A stretch of DNA of 8,571 bases from Chromatiales bacterium (GTDB lineage: Bacteria; Pseudomonadota; Gammaproteobacteria; CAMYNG01), in the NCBI GenBank assembly GCA_027021685.1, contig JALUTW010000324.1:1-8571 (forward strand). The letters are read 5' to 3'. A program made the translations under genes and the position numbers. Shown here in pieces: positions 1 through 7,621 of this stretch. The notes beneath the pieces are model-generated. The model searched no databases. It was not told the origin of the DNA and saw only the letters and a program-made list of their open reading frames with translations. Numbering within the stretch: the stretch's first letter is position 1; each line of letters opens with the position of its first letter.

Positions 1-48
1 CGGGTGCTGGACTACCACCGCGAACACGACGACGCCGACGCGGCCTGA
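1..48 (+). CDS. 3' end of an unidentified gene
   Basis: The window opens in frame 1 with 15 codons followed by a TGA at 46-48. The visible C-terminus is RVLDYHREHDDADAA, an acidic hydrophilic tail. Fourteen of the 15 sense codons end in G or C, as expected for coding sequence in this high-GC genome, whereas frame 3 over the same stretch has mostly A/T third positions. I do not recognise the protein, and too little is present to assign a family. It probably forms an operon with the next + strand gene, whose frame appears to begin at or just after this stop. Confidence 0.5.
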   Translation, partial: RVLDYHREHDDADAA

Positions 49-131
49 ACCGCGTCCGGACCGGCGCCTGGCCGAGCGGCCCCAGGGCCACGCGTAACCG
101 TCCTTGCCGGCAGCGGCTGGCGCTCATCCTG

Positions 132-500
132 GTGGATGGCAGGGCGAGCGTGGCCCGGCTGCATCAGAAGGCGGTGGGCTTCGATGATCTCGAGGAAATC
201 TTGCGCTGGCTTCTGGACCAGGGCTTCATCCGCCCGGCGGAAGGCGCCGCCTCCACCGCCGAGGTGGGGATCCCGGACACCGCCATTGCTCCGGTCAAGG
301 CCCGGCTCATCGAGGCGGCGGAGTCCGTGCTGGGTGCCGACGCAGGACGCGTCACCCGCATCCTGCGCGAGGCCCCGGATACCTACGAGGGGCTGGAGCA
401 GGCCGTGGTGAGATGCAAGAAGATCGTCGACCTCATCATCGACGAGAAGAAGGCCGCTGAACTCAAGGCCTATTGCCTGCGCATCCTCAGCCAGCTGTAG
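132..500 (+). CDS. uncharacterised small protein with winged-helix-like N-terminus
   Basis: A 122-aa product if translated from the GTG at 132, the first canonical start in the frame. No function is known to me. The N-terminal part (LILVDGRASVARL just at and before the start, then EEILRWLLDQGFI) has the rhythm of a small winged-helix-like module seen in uncharacterised proteobacterial proteins. The C-terminal half (about residues 50-122) is predicted helical and charged, ending in a Lys/Glu-rich segment and LRILSQL. There is no signal peptide or membrane segment, so it should be cytoplasmic. The start is doubtful: the GTG lacks a Shine-Dalgarno sequence, the upstream codons 48-131 in the same frame have about 89 per cent G/C third positions, and the homology-like pattern (RLALILVDGR) begins before the GTG. 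An extended form from a CTG at 45 (151 aa), overlapping the previous stop as CTGA, is possible. Confidence 0.7.
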   Translation: MDGRASVARLHQKAVGFDDLEEILRWLLDQGFIRPAEGAASTAEVGIPDTAIAPVKARLIEAAESVLGADAGRVTRILREAPDTYEGLEQAVVRCKKIVDLIIDEKKAAELKAYCLRILSQL

Positions 501-577
501 CACCGGCATCGCCCCGGGGAGCAAAAGGAGCGGGGGCGTGGTCCAACGGCTCGCAACCGGAACAGGGAGGAAGGACC

Positions 578-922
578 ATGGCGCGATCCAGAAAAAGAAG
601 GCTCGTCCCGCTGCTGTTGCTGCTGGGCATGGCCACACCGTGGCCGGCCCAGGCCATGCGCTGCGGAACCCATCTGATCAACCCGGGGGACAGCGCCTAC
701 AGGCTGCAGCGACTGTGCGGCGCACCGGTGGACCGGGTGCAGTACGAGACGCTGGAATACCGCTGGGTCCGGGACACCGTGCATGGCGGGCGGGCCTTGG
801 TGCCGGTGACAGTGACGCGGGAGCGGCTGACCTACGATCTGGGCCCCACGCGCTTCCTGCGCATCGTCACGCTGCAGGCCGGGGTGATCATCCGCATCGA
901 GACCGGCGCCCGGCCCCGCTGA
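578..922 (+). CDS. small exported DUF2845-family protein
   Basis: Encodes 114 aa. The ATG at 578 is preceded by a strong Shine-Dalgarno stretch (GGGAGGAAGG, about 565-574). Residues 1-26 form a classical Sec signal peptide: basic RSRKRR, a leucine-rich core (LVPLLLLLG) and a cleavage site after AQA. The mature protein begins MRCGTHLINPGD and continues SAYRLQRLCGAPVDR with an aromatic YETLEYRW motif. This is the arrangement of DUF2845 (a SmpA/BamE-like small periplasmic fold: Cys-Gly, 'G.s...v...CG.P'), recognised from memory of the family. Two cysteines (C29 and C55) could form a disulfide in the periplasm. No biochemical role is established. A 77-bp spacer separates it from the gene at 132-500, and its stop lies 3 bp from the convergent gyrB stop, so it is transcribed towards the replication origin. 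Confidence 0.85.
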   Translation: MARSRKRRLVPLLLLLGMATPWPAQAMRCGTHLINPGDSAYRLQRLCGAPVDRVQYETLEYRWVRDTVHGGRALVPVTVTRERLTYDLGPTRFLRIVTLQAGVIIRIETGARPR

Positions 923-925
923 AGA

Positions 926-3340
<2,415 letters not shown>

Positions 3341-3364
3341 GTGATGCTCCGTGGCAGGAAGGCC

Positions 3365-3373
3365 ATTATACCA
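3365..3373 (-). promoter_or_regulatory. gyrB promoter, perfect extended -10
   Basis: On the minus strand the bases read TGGTATAAT, a consensus TGn extended -10 followed by a perfect TATAAT. It overlaps the recF TAA stop (3366-3368). No good -35 is present at 16-18 bp, which fits extended -10 promoters. Transcription would start near 3358, giving an 18-nt leader that contains the gyrB Shine-Dalgarno. The bases after the -10 are G/C-rich (GGCC), as in promoters sensitive to supercoiling or ppGpp; that regulatory reading is inference. Confidence 0.65.
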
Positions 3374-4439
3374 CCTGCCGGACCCGGCCATGTTCCACGT
3401 GGAACACCCGGTGAGGGCCGGCCGGCGGCATCGAGACGAGCTCCGGCTCCGTGGCCGTGATGAAGACCTGGGCCCCGCTGCCGGCCAGCAGCTCCAGCAG
3501 CGCGCGGCGCCGCACCCGGTCCAGCTCCGCCGCCAAGTCGTCCACTAGCAGCACCGCCCGCCCCTGCCCGCGTTCTCCCAGGCAGCGTACCTGCGCTAGC
3601 ACCAGTGCGGCGACGAGCAGCTTCTGCTGGCCCCGGGAATAGACGCTCCGCACCGGGATTCCCGCCGAAGTGAGCTCCATGTCCGCCCGGTGCGGCCCGG
3701 CATGGGTGAATCCCCGCTCGCGGTCACCCGGGAGCTGGTCGGAAAGTACCTCCGCCAGGTCCCTTCCCGCACCCCATCCCGGCCGGTATTCCACCTCCGG
3801 GCTCTCGCCCAGGAGGGCCAATGCTGCAGTGTCCAGATGGGGCCGCAGTGAATCCACGTATTTCCGGCGCGCCTCGTCCAGCCTCGCGGCGGCCCCGACC
3901 AGCAGCCCGTCCCACTGTTTCACCAGCCGGTCCGGCGCCCCCTGGCGCAGCGCCGCGTTGCGCTGGCGCAGCGCCCGGTAATATTCCTGCCACGCGCGGC
4001 GATAGCCGTGTTCCACGTGGAACACTCCCCAGTCCAGGAACCGGCGGCGCTCCCTCGGCCCCTGCACCAGCAGCGCGTGGGCATCGGGCGTGATGACCTG
4101 GACCGCCAGCCCTTCCGCCAGCGCCGATGCCCGGCCCACCGCTTCTCCGTCCACCCGCAGCTCCGTCACCGCTCCCTGGCGGCGCAGCCCCTGGACCACG
4201 GTTCTGCCTCGCTTCTCCACCCGGCCCACCACCTGCAACGCTTCGGCCTGCCTCCGGCGCACCTCGTCGAGCCGGCGGGTCCGGAAGGATCGGGCGGTGC
4301 CCAGGAGATAGATGGCTTCCAGCAGGCTGGTCTTGCCTGCCGCATTGGCGCCGGTGATGAGATTGAACCCGGGGCCGGGCGAGAGATCCGCGGACTCGAT
4401 GATCCGCACCCCTTCTACCCGGAGGTGTGTCAACGCCAT
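3366..4439 (-). CDS. recF: DNA replication and repair protein RecF
   Basis: Encodes 357 aa, the usual length for RecF. RecF is a cytoplasmic SMC-like ABC ATPase that acts with RecO and RecR to load RecA at single-strand gaps. Visible motifs are Walker A GANAAGKTS (30-38), DWGVFHVEHGY (137-146), the ABC signature SRGQQKLL (268-275), Walker B VLLVDDLAAELD (296-307) and the sensor segment VFITATE (325-331). The ATG at 4439 is supported by alignment of MALTHLRVEGVRI with known N-termini; the Shine-Dalgarno is weak. A 144-bp GC-rich spacer with no clear promoter or terminator separates it from dnaN, and gyrB follows after 25 bp. The unusual point is that two perfect parS palindromes are written into the codons for VFHVEH at residues 139-144 and 345-350. 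Confidence 0.97.
   Translation of the reverse strand: MALTHLRVEGVRIIESADLSPGPGFNLITGANAAGKTSLLEAIYLLGTARSFRTRRLDEVRRRQAEALQVVGRVEKRGRTVVQGLRRQGAVTELRVDGEAVGRASALAEGLAVQVITPDAHALLVQGPRERRRFLDWGVFHVEHGYRRAWQEYYRALRQRNAALRQGAPDRLVKQWDGLLVGAAARLDEARRKYVDSLRPHLDTAALALLGESPEVEYRPGWGAGRDLAEVLSDQLPGDRERGFTHAGPHRADMELTSAGIPVRSVYSRGQQKLLVAALVLAQVRCLGERGQGRAVLLVDDLAAELDRVRRRALLELLAGSGAQVFITATEPELVSMPPAGPHRVFHVEHGRVRQVV
3391..3406. promoter_or_regulatory. parS: parS-type centromere site 1 (3' end of recF)
   Basis: TGTTCCACGTGGAACA is a perfect 16-bp palindrome matching the chromosomal ParB-binding consensus TGTTNCACGTGNAACA. It encodes FHVEH at RecF residues 346-350. It lies at about -33 to -48 from the predicted gyrB transcription start. 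Chromosomal parS sites are normally clustered near oriC, as here, about 2.3 kb from the dnaA-dnaN spacer. Confidence 0.85.
4009..4024. promoter_or_regulatory. parS: parS-type centromere site 2 (middle of recF)
   Basis: A second exact copy of TGTTCCACGTGGAACA, 618 bp from the first. Here the symmetry extends one base on each side to an 18-bp perfect palindrome (4008-4025), which is exactly the six codons GTG TTC CAC GTG GAA CAC, residues VFHVEH (139-144) of RecF. The conserved RecF motif DWGxFH fixes this phase. No parA or parB gene is in the window; from conserved gene order they would be expected beyond yidC, to the right. Confidence 0.85.
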
Positions 4440-4583
4440 GATGTGGATTTGCGACCCTCGGCCGGCCGGCTGGCGCCTCTCACGCGTCCCGCCGCTCCCG
4501 CAACTGGCCTGCGGCCCCGTGTCGCGGCCGGCGTCCCGGACTGCGGGCGCGACAGCGCAGGTGCGAGGACTGGGCGGCCGGCA

Positions 4584-5684
4584 TCACAACCGCATGGGCA
4601 TGATCACGTACTTGCAGGAGTCTTCTCCTTCCCCGTGCACCAGGCAGCTGCTGTTGGCATCCGTCATCTCGATGCGCACCTGTTCCGAGGGGATGGCGTT
4701 GAGGGCGTCCAGAAAGTAGGCCACGTTGAAGCCGATCTCGAACCGCGGCCCGGAGTAGTCCACCTCCACCTCCTCCTCGGCTTCCTCCTGCTCCGGATTG
4801 TGTACCGTGGCCTGGAGCAGGCCGTCGGTGAGCACCAGGCGCATGCCGCGGTACTTCTCGTTGGACAACACCGAGGCGCGCACGAAAGCCTGGCGCAGGG
4901 CCTCGCGGTCCGCCACCACCCGCACGGTGCCCCCTTCCGGGATGACGCGCCGGTAATCCGGAAACTTGCCGTCGATGAGCTTGGACGTGAACACCACGTT
5001 GTCCAGCAGGATGCGGATGTGATTGTCCCCCAGCTGGATGCGGACGGGCTCGCCCTCCTCCTCCAGCAGGCGCATGAGTTCCACCACGCCCTTGCGCGGT
5101 ACGATGACCTGGCGCTCCTCCGCCACGCCCGGGTCCTCCGCCAGCACGCAGGTGGCCAGGCGGTGCCCGTCGGTGGCCACCGCCCTGATGCCTTGCGGCC
5201 CCAGCTCCAGCATGAGGCCGTTGAGGTAATAGCGCACGTCCTGCTGTGCCATGGCGAACTGGGTCCGCTCCATGAGCCGGCGCAGCGCTCCCTGCGGCAG
5301 CTCCAGCTCCAGTGGAGACGTGATCTCGTCCACCGTGGGAAACTCCGCCGCCGGCAGGGTGGCCAGCACGAAGCGGCTGCGGCCCGACCGCAGGCGTGCC
5401 TTCTCGCCGTCCACCTCCAGCGAAATCTGCGCACCCTCCGGCAGCGCGCGTACGATGTCCAGCAGCTTACGCGCCGGCAGCGTGATCTCCCCCGGCTCTC
5501 CGCCCTCCATGGGGATCCGGGTGACGAGTTCCACCTCCAGGTCGGTGCCGGTGAGTGTCAGCACTCCGTTGGCGCTGCGCAGCAACAGATTGGACAGGAT
5601 GGGCAGGTTGTGCCGGCGTTCCACCACGCCGGCCACTTGCTGCAGCGGCTTGAGGATGTCTTCACGAACGATGGAAAGCTTCAT
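4584..5684 (-). CDS. dnaN: DNA polymerase III beta sliding clamp
   Basis: Encodes 366 aa, the same length as E. coli DnaN. The homodimeric ring encircles DNA and tethers DNA polymerase III and many repair and regulatory proteins. Three clamp folds can be followed. The first covers about 1-120, with LPILSNLLL (28-36) and the region around RSGRSRF (99-105). The second covers about 125-245, with QQDVRYYLNGL (147-157), ATDGHRLA (170-177) and FTSKLIDGKFPDYRRVIP (232-249). The third covers about 250-366, with LSNEKYRGMRL (273-283), NPEQEEAEE (296-304) and the C-terminal MPMRL lining the partner-binding cleft. The ATG at 5684 matches known N-termini (MKLSIVREDILKPLQQV); its Shine-Dalgarno is poor. 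It lies 244 bp downstream of dnaA across the presumed oriC. A terminator after dnaA suggests an independent promoter, but I cannot place one with confidence. Confidence 0.98.
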   Translation of the reverse strand: MKLSIVREDILKPLQQVAGVVERRHNLPILSNLLLRSANGVLTLTGTDLEVELVTRIPMEGGEPGEITLPARKLLDIVRALPEGAQISLEVDGEKARLRSGRSRFVLATLPAAEFPTVDEITSPLELELPQGALRRLMERTQFAMAQQDVRYYLNGLMLELGPQGIRAVATDGHRLATCVLAEDPGVAEERQVIVPRKGVVELMRLLEEEGEPVRIQLGDNHIRILLDNVVFTSKLIDGKFPDYRRVIPEGGTVRVVADREALRQAFVRASVLSNEKYRGMRLVLTDGLLQATVHNPEQEEAEEEVEVDYSGPRFEIGFNVAYFLDALNAIPSEQVRIEMTDANSSCLVHGEGEDSCKYVIMPMRL

Positions 5685-5700
5685 GTCAGCGGTTGCTCGA

Positions 5701-5750
5701 TTGTTTTTCTCAATTGTTCAATAAGAATCTTATAGCTTGAATCTGTTGCT
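5701..5750. other. AT-rich DNA unwinding element of oriC
   Basis: Only 14 of 50 bases are G or C (72 per cent AT) against a strongly GC-rich background. It contains CAATTG, runs of T and an ATAAGA/TCTTAT inverted repeat. It sits between the DnaA-box-like site at 5769 and the dnaN start, the expected position for the strand-opening element. Confidence 0.65.
5717..5741. repeat. nested inverted repeat in the AT-rich element
   Basis: A 13-bp core ATAAGA-A-TCTTAT (5721-5733) is flanked by TTCAA (5717-5721, sharing its last base with the core) and TTGAA (5737-5741), with a 3-bp AGC insertion on the dnaA side. A second TTCAA...TTGAA pair lies at 5797-5810. These could be hairpin-prone opening sequences or a protein-binding site. 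Confidence 0.4.
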
Positions 5751-5768
5751 GTTGGCTGCCGTGCCGGC

Positions 5769-5777
5769 TGGGGATAA
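5769..5777 (-). promoter_or_regulatory. DnaA-box-like site, TTATCCCCA
   Basis: On the minus strand this reads TTATCCCCA, one mismatch from the consensus TTATCCACA. It is the box closest to the AT-rich element, about 20-25 bp away and oriented towards dnaN. Confidence 0.5.
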
Positions 5778-5798
5778 GTCACATAAACAGATGCTTTT

Positions 5799-5811
5799 CA
5801 ATGCCTTGAAT
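5799..5811 (-). promoter_or_regulatory. possible IHF site in oriC
   Basis: CAATGCCTTGAAT on the plus strand matches YAANNNNTTGATW, the reverse form of the IHF consensus, at all but one defined position. IHF bends DNA in many proteobacterial origins. One mismatch in a degenerate consensus makes this suggestive only. Confidence 0.3.
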
Positions 5812-5850
5812 GTGACCCCATGGCTGTGGGCCAAACCCGGCAAGGCCGGT

Positions 5851-5886
5851 AAAAACTGGGGAACGTTTGTGGACAATTCGTTCCCC
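5851..5886 (-). terminator. intrinsic terminator of dnaA, with an embedded DnaA box
   Basis: Read on the minus strand, GGGGAACG (5886-5879) and CGTTCCCC (5865-5858) form a perfect 8-bp stem, followed at once by AGTTTTT (5857-5851). Inside the loop, TTG and CAA can extend the hairpin around TCCA. It starts 43 bp after the dnaA stop codon. GC-rich stem plus T-tract is the standard rho-independent layout, though the T-run is only five bases. Confidence 0.6.
5868..5876 (-). promoter_or_regulatory. DnaA-box-like site, TTGTCCACA
   Basis: The minus strand reads TTGTCCACA, one mismatch from TTATCCACA. It is exactly centred in the 13-nt spacer between the arms of the GGGGAACG/CGTTCCCC inverted repeat, with TT on each side in the plus strand. 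Confidence 0.55.
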
Positions 5887-5913
5887 GTACCTTGTCCCCC
5901 GGTTGTACCCGGC

Positions 5914-5922
5914 CTTTCCACA
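5914..5922 (+). promoter_or_regulatory. weak DnaA-box-like site, CTTTCCACA
   Basis: CTTTCCACA differs from TTATCCACA at two positions but keeps the TCCACA core. It lies 6 bp from the dnaA stop codon and is in the opposite orientation to the other two spacer sites. Confidence 0.3.
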
Positions 5923-5928
5923 GCCTGC

Positions 5929-7239
5929 TCAGGTGCTCAGAGTGCGCAGCAGGTTGGCGTAGTCCTCCTCCATGCGCCGGTCCGTCTCCTTGAGTTCCGC
6001 CACCTTGCGGCAGGCGTGGATGACCGTGGTGTGATCGCGGCCGCCGAAGGCATCGCCGATTTCCGGCAGCGAGTGGCGGGTGAGCTCCTTGCACAGGGCC
6101 ATGGCCACCTGGCGCGGGCGGGCAACGGAGCGGTTGCGGCGCTTGGACAGCAGGTCGGCCACCCGGATCTTGTAATACTCCGCCACCGTCTTCTGGATGT
6201 TCTCGATGGTGACCAGCTTGTCCTGCAGGGCCAGCAGGTCGCGCAGCGCCTCGCGGGCGAATTCCAGGGTGATGGGCCGGCCGGTGAAGTGGGCGTTGGC
6301 GATGACCCGGCGCAGTGCCCCCTCCAGCTCGCGGATGTTGGACCGGATGCGCTTGGCAATGAAGAACGCCACCTCGTCCGGCATCTCCACCCCGGACTGC
6401 TCCGCCTTCTTCATGAGGATGGCCACCCGGGTCTCCAGCTCCGGCGGCTCGATGGCCACCGTGAGCCCCCAGCCGAAGCGGGACTTGAGCCGTTCCTCCA
6501 GGCCGTCCACCTCCTTGGGGTAGCGGTCGCAGGTCATGATCACCTGCTGCTGGCCTTCCAGCAGGGCATTGAAGGTGTGAAAGAACTCTTCCTGGGAGCG
6601 CTCCTTGCCGGCGAAGAACTGGATGTCGTCGATGAGCAGGGCGTTGACACTGCGGTAATGGCTCTTGAAGCTGTCCATGGTGCCCTTCTGCAGGGCCTTG
6701 ACCATGTCCCCCACGAAGCGCTCCGAGTGCAGGTACACCACCCGGGCCCCGGGGTGGCGCTGGCTGATGAGGTTGCCCACCGCGTGCATGAGGTGGGTCT
6801 TGCCCAGCCCCACCCCGCCATAGATGAGCAGCGGGTTGTAGGTGGATCCCGGGTTCTCGCCCACCTGCATGGAGGCGGCCTTGGCCAGCTGGTTGGACTT
6901 GCCCTCGACGAAGGTGTCGAAGGTGAAGTTGGGATTGAGGGTGCTGTTGCGCACCGGTGCCTGGCGGCGGCCGGCCGCCGCCTCGTCGCCTGCGCGCCGG
7001 CTGCCCACCTCCAGCCGGATGCGGGGGCCCGCGTCCGGGACCAGCTGGGCCATGAGCTCGTGGATTCGGGGCAGGTACTGCTGGTTCACCCGGTCCAGGA
7101 CGAACTGGTTGGGCGCCAGCAGGCGCAGGCCGTCCGGCTCCTCCACCGCGTGCAGGGGCCGGATCCACATGTTGAACTGCTGGGGCTCGAGCTCCCCTTC
7201 GAGGCGATCAAGACACCTATCCCAGACACTCTGAGACAC
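5929..7239 (-). CDS. dnaA: chromosomal replication initiator DnaA
   Basis: Encodes 436 aa from the GTG at 7239. DnaA-ATP binds DnaA boxes at oriC, melts the AT-rich element and recruits DnaB helicase. Domain I (about 1-75) holds SVWDRCLDRLEGEL and FNMWIRPL. Domain II is a short Arg/Ala-rich linker (about 80-100). The AAA+ domain III starts with LNPNFTFDTFVEGKSN (101-116), with Walker A GGVGLGKTH (141-149), Walker B LLIDDIQ (201-207) and RSNIRELEGAL (299-309). Domain IV ends with the DNA-binding signature GGRDHTTVIHAC (399-410). The GTG at 7239 is chosen because MSQSVWDRC lines up with MSLSLWQQC of E. coli and a G-rich GGGGGGAG lies just upstream. Possible alternatives are TTG 7251, GTG 7254 and TTG 7257, adding up to 6 residues without a Shine-Dalgarno. 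It is divergent from rpmH and followed by a likely terminator. Confidence 0.97.
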   Translation of the reverse strand: MSQSVWDRCLDRLEGELEPQQFNMWIRPLHAVEEPDGLRLLAPNQFVLDRVNQQYLPRIHELMAQLVPDAGPRIRLEVGSRRAGDEAAAGRRQAPVRNSTLNPNFTFDTFVEGKSNQLAKAASMQVGENPGSTYNPLLIYGGVGLGKTHLMHAVGNLISQRHPGARVVYLHSERFVGDMVKALQKGTMDSFKSHYRSVNALLIDDIQFFAGKERSQEEFFHTFNALLEGQQQVIMTCDRYPKEVDGLEERLKSRFGWGLTVAIEPPELETRVAILMKKAEQSGVEMPDEVAFFIAKRIRSNIRELEGALRRVIANAHFTGRPITLEFAREALRDLLALQDKLVTIENIQKTVAEYYKIRVADLLSKRRNRSVARPRQVAMALCKELTRHSLPEIGDAFGGRDHTTVIHACRKVAELKETDRRMEEDYANLLRTLST

Positions 7240-7320
7240 TTCTCCCCCCAACACCAAAGCAACGACGGACGGGAACCGGAAAATGCTTGGACCGCGGCCT
7301 GCCGGTGCCGCGAACCGCTG

Positions 7321-7349
7321 AGTCTAACCCTCCCGGCGCCGGTTATCCA
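7321..7349 (-). promoter_or_regulatory. candidate dnaA promoter
   Basis: On the minus strand TGGATA (7349-7344) and TAGACT (7326-7321) are separated by 17 bp; each matches its consensus at four of six positions. The -35 lies inside the DnaA box at 7343-7351. The start would fall near 7313, giving a leader of about 75 nt. Confidence 0.4.
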
Positions 7350-7351
7350 CA
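7343..7351 (+). promoter_or_regulatory. perfect DnaA box TTATCCACA between dnaA and rpmH
   Basis: An exact high-affinity DnaA box, the only perfect one I found in either origin-side spacer. It overlaps the candidate dnaA -35 and lies 21 bp upstream of the rpmH -35. This placement is typical of DnaA autorepression; it may also take part in origin function. Confidence 0.8.
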
Positions 7352-7372
7352 CCCCGCCCCGGCCCCCTTCGG

Positions 7373-7401
7373 TTGACACCCGGACGGCCTTGGCATACCC
7401 T
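7373..7401 (+). promoter_or_regulatory. rpmH operon promoter
   Basis: A perfect -35 TTGACA (7373-7378) is followed after 17 bp by TACCCT (7396-7401), a weak -10 keeping the TA and final T. CATACC at 7394, preceded by TGG, is an alternative -10. This would drive rpmH-rnpA-yidD-yidC, with a leader of roughly 60 nt to the rpmH start. Confidence 0.6.
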
Positions 7402-7467
7402 TTGCCGCCTTTTCCGGCCCCTGGCCGGCGCGCCCACGCCCACGCAGACACTGGAGCGGTTTCGGTC

Positions 7468-7602
7468 ATGAAGCGGACATTTCAGCCCAGCAACATCCGG
7501 CGCAAGCGGACCCACGGATTCCGCGCCCGCATGCGCACCCGTGCCGGCCGCAAGGTCCTCAACGCACGCCGCGCAAAGGGCCGCAAGCGCCTGTCGGTCT
7601 GA
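7468..7602 (+). CDS. rpmH: 50S ribosomal protein L34
   Basis: Encodes 44 aa, of typical length and extremely basic. The start MKRTFQPSNIRRKR, the HGFRARMRTRAGRK core (16-29) and the end RRAKGRKRLSV are the L34 hallmark. L34 binds 23S rRNA in the large subunit. GGAG at 7453-7456 lies 11 nt before the ATG. It is the first gene of the + strand operon, divergent from dnaA across a 228-bp control region, and rnpA follows after 19 nt, the almost universal bacterial pairing. Confidence 0.98.
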   Translation: MKRTFQPSNIRRKRTHGFRARMRTRAGRKVLNARRAKGRKRLSV

Positions 7603-7621
7603 GGCCTCCCGCGCCGGCCCC

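Larger units (their letters stand above)
5685..5928. other. oriC: probable chromosomal replication origin (oriC), dnaA-dnaN spacer
   Basis: This 244-bp gene-free spacer lies between dnaA and dnaN, the usual place of oriC in non-enteric gammaproteobacteria. It contains an AT-rich segment beside dnaN, three degenerate DnaA-box-like 9-mers (5769, 5868, 5914), an IHF-like site (5799-5811) and an inverted repeat that also looks like the dnaA terminator. A short 5-bp hairpin (CCGGC/GCCGG, 5837-5849) lies next to that terminator. There is no GATC, so Dam/SeqA control of the enteric type is not expected. None of the boxes matches TTATCCACA exactly; the only perfect box is upstream of dnaA, so functional initiation may use both spacers. 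The assignment rests on gene context and site content. Confidence 0.75.

Noticed and set aside
4442..4450. DnaA-box-like AAATCCACA (minus) just upstream of recF
   Set aside because: Two mismatches, isolated, and outside both origin spacers.
4008..5735. Long + strand open frame opposite recF and dnaN
   Set aside because: Shadow of two clear genes; composition and lack of motifs indicate no real protein.
5728..5735. Possible dnaN promoter -10 TATAAG on the minus strand
   Set aside because: No reasonable -35 at 16-18 bp, and the bases lie in the AT-rich element where such matches are expected by chance.
5737..7467. Long + strand open frame opposite dnaA that runs in frame into rpmH
   Set aside because: Only the last 44 codons (L34) are real; the rest is antisense to dnaA and crosses the oriC and promoter spacers.
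7541..7621. Upstream GTG start for rnpA within rpmH
   Set aside because: The extension has no similarity to RnpA N-termini and reads the rpmH gene in another frame.
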